Shown in pieces: positions 35,279 through 44,519 of a stretch of 64,000 nt of DNA. Position 1 is the first letter of the stretch. Each line of letters begins with the position of its first letter. The stretch is from positions 2,666,001 through 2,730,000 of the forward strand of contig NZ_CP043626.1 in the NCBI RefSeq assembly GCF_008807415.1, read 5' to 3'. The notes under the pieces are model-generated. The model had not been told where the DNA came from and did not search any database. It saw only the letters and a program-made list of their open reading frames with translations. Source of the stretch: Pseudomonas denitrificans (nom. rej.) (GTDB lineage: Bacteria; Pseudomonadota; Gammaproteobacteria; Pseudomonadales; Pseudomonadaceae). A program made the position numbers and the translations under genes.

Positions 35279-36261
35279 GGCCAGCCCCCTTGCACCACGC
35301 GCTGGTCGATGGCGCCGAAGATCACCTCACCTTCGCTGCCGCACGCTTCCATGCGCACGCGGTCGCCGAAGTGCATGAAGGCCGTGCGCGGTGCGCCGTG
35401 GGCGATGGTCTCGATGGCGCGGCGCTCGGCGATGCAGGCCGAGCCCACCGAGCGATCGGCGTTGGACACGGTGCCCGAGCCGATCAGCGTGCCGGCGCTC
35501 AGGCGCCGCGTCAGGGAGGCATGGGCGATCAGCTCATGGAAGCCGAAGTGCATGGCGCCGCCATGGGGATGGCCGAACCATTCGCCGTTCCATTCCACCT
35601 TCAACGGCAGGTGCACGCGACCGTCGCGCCAGGCATGGCCCAGCTCGTCCGGGGTCACCGCCACCGGGGCGAAGCTGGATGCCGGCTTGGCCTGGAGGAA
35701 GCCGAAGCCGGTCTTCATCTCGCGAGGCGCCAGCGCGCGCAGGCTGACGTCGTTGAGCTGCAGCACCAGGCGCACATGGTTGAGTGCCTGCTCCGCCGGG
35801 CAGCCCATGGGCACCGCGTCGAGCAGCACGGCAAACTCGCCTTCGAAGTCGATGCCGTGGGCTTCGCTGGGCAGCGGGATATCCGCGCGGGGACCGAGGA
35901 AGTCGTCGCCAGCGCCCTGGTAGATCAGCGGAATGCGCTCGACGCCTTCGATGGGCTCCAGGTTGAAGGCCTTCTGCATCAGCTCGCCGTGGCTGAGGAA
36001 GCAGGAGCCGTCCAGCCATTGCCAGGCGCGTGGCAGCGGCGCGGCGAGTTGCGCCGGGTCGAGATCGAAGGCGCCGGCGACGGCATTGGCGTTGAGCCGC
36101 TGGTACAGCCGCTGCAGGTCGGATTCCAGCAGCTCCCAGTTGTCCAGCGCGGCCTGCAGGGTGGCGGCGATGCCGCTGGCGTCCACCGCCCGCGTCAGGT
36201 CGCGGGAGACTACCAGCAGGCGGCCATCGCGGCTGCCGTCATCGAGGGTGGCGAACTTCAT
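35269..36261 (-). CDS. Fumarylacetoacetate-hydrolase-family enzyme
   Basis: 330 residues. The FAA domain is marked by FEGEFAVLLDAVPMG (metal ligands E-x-E), LNDVSLRALAPREM, and GTLIGSGTVSNADRSVGSACIAERRAIE. Members cleave beta-diketo acids (fumarylpyruvate, acylpyruvates), a late step after aromatic ring opening. The start at 36261 overlaps the upstream cupin stop (ATGA). The best-supported use here is C-C cleavage of a ring-fission product. Confidence 0.87.
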   Translation of the reverse strand: MKFATLDDGSRDGRLLVVSRDLTRAVDASGIAATLQAALDNWELLESDLQRLYQRLNANAVAGAFDLDPAQLAAPLPRAWQWLDGSCFLSHGELMQKAFNLEPIEGVERIPLIYQGAGDDFLGPRADIPLPSEAHGIDFEGEFAVLLDAVPMGCPAEQALNHVRLVLQLNDVSLRALAPREMKTGFGFLQAKPASSFAPVAVTPDELGHAWRDGRVHLPLKVEWNGEWFGHPHGGAMHFGFHELIAHASLTRRLSAGTLIGSGTVSNADRSVGSACIAERRAIETIAHGAPRTAFMHFGDRVRMEACGSEGEVIFGAIDQRVVQGGWPCA

Positions 36262-36830
36262 GGCAGCAGCTCCTTCAACTCGGCCGCGTAACGACCATCG
36301 AGAAGAATGAAGACCATCCGCGCCATTGCTTCGGTGCGGTTGCTCCACGCGTGATTGGTGCCGCGCTGCACCACGATGTCACCGCGCTTGAGCTGCACCT
36401 CGCCGTCATCCAGCACCAGCCAGACCTCGCCCTCGGTGACGATGCCGTAGTCCAGAGTCTGGGTGCGGTGCATCAGCTTGTGCTTCGAGTCGGCCTTGCC
36501 GGTGCCGGCATGGGATTCGCCGATTTCGGCGAAGACCGCGGCGGCGTCTTCGGCGCTGACCTGGTTCTGCACGCTGTCCGGCGGGATATCCACCACGCGG
36601 ATGACGCTGCCCAGCGGGCCGGGGCTGAGCTGCAGCGGCTGCGCGGTGGGGTCGTCGCCGTTGTCCAGCGGCGCGGGACTGCCGAGGCTGTTCCACACCT
36701 CGTAGAACAGCGTGCCGGGCACCGCCTTGAGCGGGAAGTTGTTCGGCGTCGGGCCGCAGCTGGCGACCACCGCCTGGCCGTGGCAGTCGTGGCCGGTGAC
36801 CACGCGTTTGAAGGTGGGAAGCTGTTGCAT
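36258..36830 (-). CDS. Cupin-domain protein, 190 aa
   Basis: 190 residues: a cupin core with KHKLMHRTQTLDYGIVTEGEVWLVL and VQRGTNHAWSNRTEAM, so the two His-containing motifs are present. AAGGAG lies 5 bases before the ATG at 36830 and it overlaps the next gene by 4 bp. Smaller than gentisate dioxygenase (~350 aa), so it is more likely a single-domain isomerase or hydrolase helper. Confidence 0.78.
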   Translation of the reverse strand: MQQLPTFKRVVTGHDCHGQAVVASCGPTPNNFPLKAVPGTLFYEVWNSLGSPAPLDNGDDPTAQPLQLSPGPLGSVIRVVDIPPDSVQNQVSAEDAAAVFAEIGESHAGTGKADSKHKLMHRTQTLDYGIVTEGEVWLVLDDGEVQLKRGDIVVQRGTNHAWSNRTEAMARMVFILLDGRYAAELKELLP

Positions 36831-36841
36831 GCTGTCTCCTT

Positions 36842-37615
36842 TCAATTGCCGTCACCGATGGTCGTGCCACCGTCGACGATGAGATTCTGTCCGCTGATGA
36901 AGGCGCCACCGGGGGCGGCCAGCAGCAATGCCAGGGCCGCCACTTCCTCGGGCCGGCCGACCCGGCGCAGCGGCGTGAGCGCCAGGCGGCGCTGCAGGAC
37001 GTCGGGATTGTCGGTGAGCGGACGGGCGAATTCGGTGTGGATCACGCCGGGACTGATGGCGTTGACGCGGATGTTCGCCGGGCCCCACTCCACCGCCAGG
37101 TTGCGCGCCAGCTGCGCCAGCCCGGCCTTGGACAACCCGTAAAGGCCCAGGCTCTTGTTGCCGCGCACGCCGGCGATGCTGGCCATCAGCACCACGCTGC
37201 CGCCGCCACCGTCGGCCATGGCCGGGAGCAAGGCGCTGGTCAGCCACAACGCGCTGCGCAGGTTGACGCTGAAGGTCAGCTCCCAGTCGGCATCGCTGGC
37301 CGTGCCGAGCGGCCCCAGGTGCGGCGCGACGCCGGCATTGCAGACCAGCGCATCGAGCCGCCCGAGATGTTCCAGAGCTTGCTGCGCCAGGGCCTGCACG
37401 GCGTGAGCGTCACGCAGGTCGGCGGGTACGGCGATCACGTCGATGCCCTCCTCCGCCAGCGACGCCAACGCTCGCGCACAGTCCTCGGCACTCTCACTGC
37501 TGATCACCAGACGCGCGCCAGCAAGGCCGTACTCACGGGCGATGGCCAGGCCGATGCCGCGGGTGGCGCCGGTGACCAGAGCAGTCTTGCCGGCGAGGGA
37601 AAACAGCGCGCTCAT
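36842..37615 (-). CDS. Short-chain dehydrogenase/reductase
   Basis: 257 residues with classical SDR marks: TGATRGIGLAIA (NAD loop), NAGVAP, catalytic Ser of SIAGVRG with Y-x-x-x-K in LYGLSKA, and SPGVIHTEF. Start overlaps the Rieske oxygenase stop (ATGA). Likely oxidises an alcohol or dihydrodiol made by the Rieske enzymes. Confidence 0.89.
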   Translation of the reverse strand: MSALFSLAGKTALVTGATRGIGLAIAREYGLAGARLVISSESAEDCARALASLAEEGIDVIAVPADLRDAHAVQALAQQALEHLGRLDALVCNAGVAPHLGPLGTASDADWELTFSVNLRSALWLTSALLPAMADGGGGSVVLMASIAGVRGNKSLGLYGLSKAGLAQLARNLAVEWGPANIRVNAISPGVIHTEFARPLTDNPDVLQRRLALTPLRRVGRPEEVAALALLLAAPGGAFISGQNLIVDGGTTIGDGN

Positions 37616-38676
37616 GCCTGGCCCGCCAGCAGGCTGGCAATGATTCGCCGGGCGCGGTTGGCGCCGGCATCGACATGGATATCGACCATCGGCCGCTCGC
37701 CGAAGCGCAGCAGGTTGGCGTACTGCGCCTCGATCACCTGCTTGTCCTCGTCGAAGGTCAGGCGGGTCTGCTCCAGCACCCGGCTCAGGTTCTCTTCCGG
37801 GTCGGCCTGGGGATTGGTCGCCTGGGTCCAGAAGTAGTGACAGGTCTCTTTCGTCTCCGGGGTCACGCCATGGAAGCCGCGCAGGTGGAAGCCACCCCGC
37901 TCGGGCGTATCGATGGGCTCGCTGCCGGCGTCCACCGCGCCGGTCCAGATACACAGGTGCGAGGGCTGGAATTCGATCTCCTGCCAGCGGTCGATGCGCC
38001 CCTTGAACGGATAGGCGTCGCGGTAGGTGGGTGGCGGCTCGGAGTCGAGCATGTGGCGCACCACCCGTACCGACTGCTCATCGCCACTGACCTGCATCTG
38101 CGCGTTCATGTGGATGCGCGCGTTGCCGCCGATGGTGCGCAGGTGCACGTAGCCCAGGTGGCTGAGGTCGAGCAGGTTGTCGTGGATGAGCTGCCACGGC
38201 GCCGCGTAGTGGTAGACGTCACCGCCGAAGCGGTACTGGCCACTGTCGTGGTGCGGGTAGGCCGGTGGTTCCCGGTCGGGGGCGGCGCTGCCATGCCAGA
38301 GCCAGAGGATCTGGTCCCGCTCGCGCAGGACGAAGGCCTTCACCAGCGCCTTGCCGGGCACCTTGGCCTGGCCGGGAATCTCCAGGCAGCGGCCATCGGC
38401 GCCGAACAGCAGGCCGTGGTAGCCGCAGCGCAGGCCGTCCTGCTCGAGGGTACCGAGTGACAGCGGCAAGGCGCGGTGGCAGCAACGGTCTTCCAGTGCG
38501 GCGACGCTGCCTTCAGCGGTGCGGAACAGCACCAGCGGCTGCCCGAGCAGCGTGCGCGCCAGTGGCTTGTCGCCGAGCTCCCAGGCGAAGCCGGCGACGT
38601 ACCAGCGGTCCTGCGGGAAATCGGGCTGGCCGGTGGGCGCAGCGGGGTCGAAGGTGGCGATGGGGCTGGGAATCAT
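37612..38676 (-). CDS. VanA-like Rieske oxygenase, first copy
   Basis: 354 residues with Rieske cluster ligands C-x-H near residue 66 (DRCCHRALP) and C-x-x-H near 86 (LRCGYHG), and the mononuclear-iron site region DNLLDLSHLGYVH (D-x-x-D...H) near 170. Length and pattern are those of aromatic-ring monooxygenases/O-demethylases such as vanillate demethylase A. It is coupled to the SDR and lies downstream of the VanB-like reductase that would supply electrons. Confidence 0.88.
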   Translation of the reverse strand: MIPSPIATFDPAAPTGQPDFPQDRWYVAGFAWELGDKPLARTLLGQPLVLFRTAEGSVAALEDRCCHRALPLSLGTLEQDGLRCGYHGLLFGADGRCLEIPGQAKVPGKALVKAFVLRERDQILWLWHGSAAPDREPPAYPHHDSGQYRFGGDVYHYAAPWQLIHDNLLDLSHLGYVHLRTIGGNARIHMNAQMQVSGDEQSVRVVRHMLDSEPPPTYRDAYPFKGRIDRWQEIEFQPSHLCIWTGAVDAGSEPIDTPERGGFHLRGFHGVTPETKETCHYFWTQATNPQADPEENLSRVLEQTRLTFDEDKQVIEAQYANLLRFGERPMVDIHVDAGANRARRIIASLLAGQA

Positions 38677-38686
38677 CAGTGGCTCC

Positions 38687-39640
38687 TCAGAGATCGAGTA
38701 CCAGGCGCGGGCTCTTCGAGCGCGAGCAGCAGGGCGTGAACTGGTCGTTACGGGCGTGTTCGGCAGCGGTCATGAACAGGTCGCGGTGCTCCGGCTCGCC
38801 GGCCAGCACGCGGGTCACGCAGGTGCCGCAGATGCCCTGTTCGCAGGACAGCGGGATGTCCACGCCGACCTCCAGCAGCACGTCGGCGACGCTGCGCTCA
38901 GGAGGAATCAGGAAGCACTGCCCACTGCTCGCCAGTTGCACCTCGAAGCTGCCGCTGGCGGCCTCGGGCTCGGGCGCCGCCGCGAAGTACTCGCGGTGCA
39001 GGTGCGACTCGTCCCAGCCGGCCTGGCGCGCACTGTCCAGCACATGGGCCATGAAGCCGCCGGGCCCGCAGACGTAGAGGTGCGTGTCGGTCGCCGGCGC
39101 TGCCAGCAGGCTCGCGGCATCCAGGCGCTGTTCGGCGGGGCCGTCGTCAAAATGCAGTTGTACCTGGTCGGCGAAGCTCGACCGGCTCAGGCGTTCGAGG
39201 AAGGCCGCGCGGTCGGCCGAGCGACAGCAGTAGTGCAGCTCGAAAGCGGCGCCGCTCTGCGCGAGTCGTTCGGCCATGCAGAGGATCGGCGTGATGCCGA
39301 TGCCGCCGGCGAACAGCAGGCTGCGGCCGGCTGCGTGGGCCAGCGGGAAGAGGTTGCGCGGCTCGCTGATGCGCAGCCGCGTGCCCTCTTCCACCGCCTC
39401 GTGCAGGCAGCGCGAACCACCGCGCGAAGCTGGGTCGAGGAGCACGCCGATCTGGTAGCGGTCGTGCTCGCGTGGGTCGTTGCACAGCGAGTACTGGCGC
39501 ACCAGCCCGTTGGGCAGGTGTACGTCGATATGCGAACCGGCGCTGAACGGCGGCAGGCTGGCGCCATCCAGCGAGCGCAGCTCGAAGCCGAGGATGTCCT
39601 GCGCCTCGTGCTGGCGGCGGCTGACGAGGACCTCAAGCAT
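38687..39640 (-). CDS. VanB-like flavin/2Fe-2S reductase
   Basis: 317 residues: FMN/NAD(P) ferredoxin-reductase-type domains ([23 protein letters not shown]) followed by a C-terminal plant-type 2Fe-2S domain with C-E-Q-G-I-C-G-T-C and a final Cys near the end (FTPCC). It is the electron donor for Rieske oxygenases. It lies between the two oxygenase genes and overlaps the upstream one by 8 bp, so one reductase probably serves both. Confidence 0.89.
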   Translation of the reverse strand: MLEVLVSRRQHEAQDILGFELRSLDGASLPPFSAGSHIDVHLPNGLVRQYSLCNDPREHDRYQIGVLLDPASRGGSRCLHEAVEEGTRLRISEPRNLFPLAHAAGRSLLFAGGIGITPILCMAERLAQSGAAFELHYCCRSADRAAFLERLSRSSFADQVQLHFDDGPAEQRLDAASLLAAPATDTHLYVCGPGGFMAHVLDSARQAGWDESHLHREYFAAAPEPEAASGSFEVQLASSGQCFLIPPERSVADVLLEVGVDIPLSCEQGICGTCVTRVLAGEPEHRDLFMTAAEHARNDQFTPCCSRSKSPRLVLDL

Positions 39641-40703
39641 GGCCGGCCTCCTTCGCCACTTCGGCAGCCGTGCGCTCTTCGGCGATCAGCCGGTCGAGCA
39701 CGCGTCGGGCACGGATCGCACCAGCATCGCCGACCAGCAGCACCGGCTTGAGCGACCAGAACTCGGCGTCGCCCATCATCTCCTGCTGCGCTTCGAGCAT
39801 CGGCAGGTCCTCGGTGGCGAATGGCCGGCGAATCGCCTCGACCTGTTCGCGGGCCAGTTGCTCGCCCATCGGGCCCATGGCTTTGGGGAAGCACATGGCG
39901 AACCAGTAGTGGGTGGTCTTGCCGGTCTCGGGGGTGAACAGGTGCGGGATCGGGTTGTTCACCCCGTCGCTGCGCGGCCGCCCGGTGGGCACCGCGCCGG
40001 CGTACAGCAGCATGTTGGCGGGGGCGTCCCAGCGCACGTCGATCCAGCGGTCCACCGGGGTGCCGTGGGGGATGTTCATCGCCTGGTAGAGGAAGTCCGG
40101 CATGATCTCGGCCACGGTCTGGCGGTTCGACCAGACGCTGTCGCCCTCCTGCTCGACGCTGGTGATTGCGCTCTTCACGCCTTCGCCGCCGAGGGTCGCG
40201 GGGTGCAGGAACTCGACGTGGCTGAGGTCCATGATGTTGTCGGTTTCCAGCACGTAGTTGGCTTTGGCATGCAGGTAGCCCTTGCCGACGAACCAGTGCC
40301 CGGCGTCCATGCAGCTGAAGTCGGGGATGCGCTGCGGGTCGGCCAGCGCCGGCTCGCCCATCCAGATCCACAGCAGGCTGTGGCGCTCCACCAGGGGATA
40401 GGCCCTGACCTTCGCCGCCCGCGGGATGGCGCCATCGCCGTGGGGGTTGTGGGTGCAGGCGCCGCTGCTGTCGAAACGCAGGCCGTGGTAGGCGCACTGC
40501 ACCTCGTCGCCCTTCAGGCAGCCCATGTGCAGCGGTGCGAAGCGATGCGGGCAGCGGTTGCCGATGGCCCGGGCTATGCCCTGGCTGTCGCGGTAGAGCA
40601 GCACGGGTTCGTCCAGCAGGGTGCGCGGGAACAGTTGCCCGGCTTCGACCTCGGTGTCCCAGGCAGCGGCGTACCAGGTGTTACGCAAGTAGCTCACGGT
40701 CAT
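39633..40703 (-). CDS. VanA-like Rieske oxygenase, second copy
   Basis: 356 residues: Rieske motifs RCPHRFAPL near residue 51 and [10 protein letters not shown] near 72, and mononuclear iron site [12 protein letters not shown] near 158. Same family as the gene at 37612 but clearly different in sequence, so probably a different substrate. An AACAAGAA motif precedes the ATG. Confidence 0.88.
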   Translation of the reverse strand: MTVSYLRNTWYAAAWDTEVEAGQLFPRTLLDEPVLLYRDSQGIARAIGNRCPHRFAPLHMGCLKGDEVQCAYHGLRFDSSGACTHNPHGDGAIPRAAKVRAYPLVERHSLLWIWMGEPALADPQRIPDFSCMDAGHWFVGKGYLHAKANYVLETDNIMDLSHVEFLHPATLGGEGVKSAITSVEQEGDSVWSNRQTVAEIMPDFLYQAMNIPHGTPVDRWIDVRWDAPANMLLYAGAVPTGRPRSDGVNNPIPHLFTPETGKTTHYWFAMCFPKAMGPMGEQLAREQVEAIRRPFATEDLPMLEAQQEMMGDAEFWSLKPVLLVGDAGAIRARRVLDRLIAEERTAAEVAKEAGHA

Positions 40704-40710
40704 GTCCTCG

Positions 40711-40718
40711 TTCTTGTT
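40711..40718 (-). promoter_or_regulatory. Hfq/Crc-type motif before the second Rieske oxygenase
   Basis: AACAAGAA on the minus strand, directly next to the ribosome site of the ATG at 40703. Confidence 0.5.
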
Positions 40719-40725
40719 GTCGTGA

Positions 40726-41910
40726 TCAGGCCAGCGCCTGAGCCTTGATCTGTCGCCCCAGCAGCACCAGGCACAGCGGAGCCAGTGCGAGCTGGGCCAG
40801 CGCCACCAGCAGCAGCGCATGCGGCAGCTGGGTGGCGATGCCGCCGGTGAGCGCCAGCACCAGCAACGGGCTGACGAATTCGCCGGCGAAGATCGATGCG
40901 GTGAAGCCACCGGTGGCGCGGCCGCGCTGGTCGAAGCCGACCTGCTGCATCACCTGGGTGATCAGCGTCGGCAGCAGCAGGCCCACGCCCAGCCCGTTCA
41001 ACAGCACGGCGAGGACCACGGGCGCATGGCTGGATGACAGCGCCATCAGCCCGCCTCCCAGGCCCGCCGTGGCGAAGCCCAGCGCCAGCAGGCGACGCGC
41101 CGGTAACCCGGCGAGCAGGCGGAAGGTCAGCGCACCGGCCAGCACGCCGAGCTGGTTGGCGCCCATGGTCAGGCCGATCTGCTGCGGGCCGTCGACGTGC
41201 AGCAGTTGCAGCAGGTAGCCCGCCTGCACCGGCACGATGAACAGGCTGATGCCGGCCAGCCCGGTGAGCAGGTACAGCGGCGCCAGCGCCGCCCAGGGGA
41301 AGCGCGAGGCGCTGGCCGGCGCATGCTCGACGCGGCGTGCCTGCGGCTCCCAGAGCAAGGCGGCCATCAGCGGCAGGCACAGCACGCCCACGGCATAGAG
41401 CACGAACGGGGTGCGCCAGCTGCTCTCCCCCAGCGCGCCGCCCAGGCCCATGAACAGCGCGGCGGACAGCGAGGTGGCAACCATCTGCAGGGCGAACAGG
41501 CGCTCGCGGCGCTGGCCGTCGAAGTAGTCGCCCATCAGCGTGGTGCAGCAGGTCATGATCCCCGCTTCCGCCAGGCCGATGCCGGCGCGGCTGGCGACGA
41601 TCAGGCCGAGCGAATCCAGCCACAGCGGCAGCACGCCGCAGATGCTGTACAGCAGCATGCTGGCGAGCAGCAGCGAGCGCCGTCCCACGCGGTCGGCCAG
41701 CACCCCGGCCAGCGGAGCGAGGAAGGCGATTACCAGCGCCGGCAGGGTCAGCGCCACCGGCACCAGCACGGCGGCGCCGGGAGTCTCGGCGAAGTGCGCC
41801 TGCATGCGTGGCAGCACCGGCGCGATGAGCACCGCGCCAAGCACCGGCAGGCAGCTGCCGAACAGCAGCAACAGGGCCTGGGCGCTGCCAGCACGGCGAT
41901 CAGCGCTCAT
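40726..41910 (-). CDS. MFS transporter
   Basis: 394 residues with 12 membrane helices and the MFS loop signature GVLADRVGRRSLLLASM between helices 2 and 3. Probably an aromatic-compound or related solute carrier, given the surrounding catabolic genes; efflux cannot be ruled out. Overlaps by 11 bp with a small upstream frame at 41900. Confidence 0.85.
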   Translation of the reverse strand: MSADRRAGSAQALLLLFGSCLPVLGAVLIAPVLPRMQAHFAETPGAAVLVPVALTLPALVIAFLAPLAGVLADRVGRRSLLLASMLLYSICGVLPLWLDSLGLIVASRAGIGLAEAGIMTCCTTLMGDYFDGQRRERLFALQMVATSLSAALFMGLGGALGESSWRTPFVLYAVGVLCLPLMAALLWEPQARRVEHAPASASRFPWAALAPLYLLTGLAGISLFIVPVQAGYLLQLLHVDGPQQIGLTMGANQLGVLAGALTFRLLAGLPARRLLALGFATAGLGGGLMALSSSHAPVVLAVLLNGLGVGLLLPTLITQVMQQVGFDQRGRATGGFTASIFAGEFVSPLLVLALTGGIATQLPHALLLVALAQLALAPLCLVLLGRQIKAQALA

Positions 41911-41998
41911 GGGGCACCTCCACCAGCAGGCAATGGGTGGCGCCGTACTGGATCAGGCCGGCGCGCAGCTCGCGCCACAGGGTCTTCAGGCAGGGCAT
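41900..41998 (-). CDS. Small 32-aa frame coupled to the MFS gene
   Basis: MPCLKTLWRELRAGLIQYG... 32 codons with AAGAGGA before the ATG, ending 11 bases inside the MFS gene. The layout fits a coupled leader peptide or a small protein. No homologue known to me. Confidence 0.35.
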   Translation of the reverse strand: MPCLKTLWRELRAGLIQYGATHCLLVEVPHER

Positions 41999-42029
41999 GG
42001 GGTCGTCCTCTTGTTTTCGTTGTGCGGAC

Positions 42030-44516
42030 TCAGCGCGCCTGGCTGCAAGCCAGGGGCGTGGCGGCGTGCTGCTGGCAGCAGTCGCGGTCATGGTGGACTT
42101 CCTGCAGGTGGTGCGCCGCCACGGTGGGTTGCGCCTCCACCCGTGCCTGGCGCTGCGGCAGGAGGAAATACGCCAGCGCCGGCAGCAGGATCAGCGCGCC
42201 GACCATGTTCCAGACGAACATGAAGGCCAGCAGCACGCCCATGTCGGCCTGGAACTTGATGGGCGAGAAGATCCAGGTGCCGACGCCGATGGCCAGGGTC
42301 ACGCCGGTGAGCATCACCACCTTGCCGGTGAACAGCAGCGCGCGGTAATACGCCTCGGACAGGCTGGCGCCCTGGCGCAGCTGCGCCAGCACGATGCTCA
42401 TGACGTAGAGCGCGTAGTCCACGCCGATGCCAACGCCCAGGGCGATCACCGGCAGGGTCGCGACCTTCACGCCGATGCCCAGGGCCACCATCAGCGCCTC
42501 GCAGAGGATCGAGGTGAGCACCAGCGGCAGCACCGCGCAAAGCACCGCGCGCCAGGAGCGGAAGGTCACCAGGCAGAGCAGGATCACCGCGCCGTAGACC
42601 CACCAGAGCATGTCGCGGTTGGCCTGTTTCACCACCTGGTTGGTGGCTGCTTCGATGCCGGCGCTGCCGGCAGCGAGGAGGAACTTCGCCTGCTCGCTGT
42701 CGTTGTCGTGGGCAAAGGCCTGCACGCTATCGACCACCCGCGCCAGGGTGTCGGCCTTGTGGTCGGTGAGGTAGGCGTAGAGCGTCAGCAGGCTGCAGTC
42801 GTCGTTGTACAGCCCGCGCGGGGCGTTGGCGGTGACCATGTTCAGGGTCGCCTGGTTGTTCACCAGTTCGTACCACTTCGGGCTGCCCTCGGAGAGGCCG
42901 ACCAGCACCCGGCGGTTGAGCAGCGCCAGCGAGTTGGTCGAATCCACGCCCGGCAGGCCGCGCAGTTGCCAGTCGAGGTCGTCGACACGCTTGAGGGTGT
43001 CGTAGGCCGAGCAGGCGCCGGCCGGGGTCTGCACCATCACCGCGAAGACGTCGCTACTGGCGCCGTAGTGCCGGGTGACGAAGGCGTTGTCACGGTTGTA
43101 GCGCGAATCCGGGCGCAGCTCGGGAGCACCGGCGTCGAGGTCGCCGACCTTCAGGTGCAGGCTCACGGCATAGCCGCCAGCGGCCATCAGCGCGGCCACG
43201 GCGATGCACGCGGCGGCCCAGCGGCGACGGGTGAACAGGTCGAGGAAGCGCCACATGGCGTGCTTGTCCGCCCCGCTCGCCTCGGCCTCCTCGGCACGCA
43301 GGCTGCGCCGCGCCGCGCGGGCGCTGACGCCTACGTAGGAGAGCAGCACCGGCAGCAGGATCAGGTTGGTGAAGATCAGCACCGCCACGCCCAGGCTGGC
43401 GATCACCGCCAGGTCCTGGATCACCTGGATACGGATGATCATCAGCACGGCGAAACCCACGGCGTCGCACAGCAGCGCGGTGAGCCCGGCGAGGAACAGC
43501 CGGCGGAAGGTGAAGCGCGCCGCCACCAGGCGATGCATGCCACGGCCGATGTCCTGCATGATGCCGTTCATCTTCTGCGCGCCGTGGCTCATGCCGATGG
43601 CGAACACCAGGAACGGCACCAGCACCGAGTACGGGTCCAGCTCGTAGCCCAGCAGCGGCAGCAGGCCGAGCTGCCAGACCACCGCCACCAGCGAGCAGAT
43701 CACCACCAGCGCGGTGCTGCGCACGCAGCGGGTGTACCAGTAGAGCACCGCGGCGGTGATGGCGATGGCGGCGGCGAAGAACAGCAGGATCTGCTTCAGC
43801 CCGTCGATCAGGTCGCCCACCACCTTGGCGAAGCCGGTGATGTGGATGTCCACGCCCTGCCCCTGGAAGCGCGCGCGCAGGCTTTCCAGCTCATGGGCAA
43901 AGGCCGTGTAGTCCAGCGCCTGGCCGTCCGGGGTCTTCTCCAGCAGCGGCACATAGACGATGCTCGAACGCTGGTCGAAGGCCACCAGCTGGCCGATCTC
44001 GTTGGAGCGCTCGACGTTGCGCTTGAGCTCTTCAAGTTTGGCGACGCCACCATCGTAGCCATCAGGGATCACCGGGCCGCCTTCGAGGCCGTCCTCGGTC
44101 ACACCGGTCCAGCGGGTCGAGGGTGTCCACAGCGACTTCATCGCCGCACGGTCGACGCCGGGCAGCAGGTACACCGCATCGTTGAGCTGCTGCAGGCTGT
44201 GCAGGTAGTCCTTGTCGTAGATGCTACCGCGCGGATTGGCTACGGCGATGCGCACGGCGTTACCCAGCCCGGCCAGCTCCTGGCGGTGCTCCAGGTAGTT
44301 GTGGATGAAGGGATGCTCGCGCGGAATCATCTTCTCGAAGCTGGCGTTGAGCGTCAGGCGGGTGGCCTGCCAGCCCAGCAGCAGGGTCGCCGCCAGGCAC
44401 AGCAGCAGGACCAGTGCGCGGTGGTTGAACAGCGCGCGTTCCAGCAGCGAGCCGGAAGCACTGTCGAAGTCGTCGAGGCGGCCGCTGGACGGCGCAGGGG
44501 AAGTCGTGGCGTGCAT
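42030..44516 (-). CDS. MMPL/RND-family transporter permease
   Basis: 828 residues with about 12 membrane helices in two halves and large periplasmic loops, as in HAE3/MMPL-type RND permeases (GVGIGVDYALYVMSIVLAQLRQG, VGTWIFSPIKFQADMG). The C-terminus has an odd His/Cys-rich tail (HHLQEVHHDRDCC). It is next to a YCF48 protein and the DUF1329/DUF1302 pair, a set often seen around uptake or export of hydrophobic compounds. Confidence 0.86.
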   Translation of the reverse strand: MHATTSPAPSSGRLDDFDSASGSLLERALFNHRALVLLLCLAATLLLGWQATRLTLNASFEKMIPREHPFIHNYLEHRQELAGLGNAVRIAVANPRGSIYDKDYLHSLQQLNDAVYLLPGVDRAAMKSLWTPSTRWTGVTEDGLEGGPVIPDGYDGGVAKLEELKRNVERSNEIGQLVAFDQRSSIVYVPLLEKTPDGQALDYTAFAHELESLRARFQGQGVDIHITGFAKVVGDLIDGLKQILLFFAAAIAITAAVLYWYTRCVRSTALVVICSLVAVVWQLGLLPLLGYELDPYSVLVPFLVFAIGMSHGAQKMNGIMQDIGRGMHRLVAARFTFRRLFLAGLTALLCDAVGFAVLMIIRIQVIQDLAVIASLGVAVLIFTNLILLPVLLSYVGVSARAARRSLRAEEAEASGADKHAMWRFLDLFTRRRWAAACIAVAALMAAGGYAVSLHLKVGDLDAGAPELRPDSRYNRDNAFVTRHYGASSDVFAVMVQTPAGACSAYDTLKRVDDLDWQLRGLPGVDSTNSLALLNRRVLVGLSEGSPKWYELVNNQATLNMVTANAPRGLYNDDCSLLTLYAYLTDHKADTLARVVDSVQAFAHDNDSEQAKFLLAAGSAGIEAATNQVVKQANRDMLWWVYGAVILLCLVTFRSWRAVLCAVLPLVLTSILCEALMVALGIGVKVATLPVIALGVGIGVDYALYVMSIVLAQLRQGASLSEAYYRALLFTGKVVMLTGVTLAIGVGTWIFSPIKFQADMGVLLAFMFVWNMVGALILLPALAYFLLPQRQARVEAQPTVAAHHLQEVHHDRDCCQQHAATPLACSQAR

Positions 44517-44519
44517 GGC

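Noticed and set aside
36258..36830. The 190-aa cupin as gentisate 1,2-dioxygenase
   Set aside because: Half the usual length; only one cupin module and no characteristic family segments.
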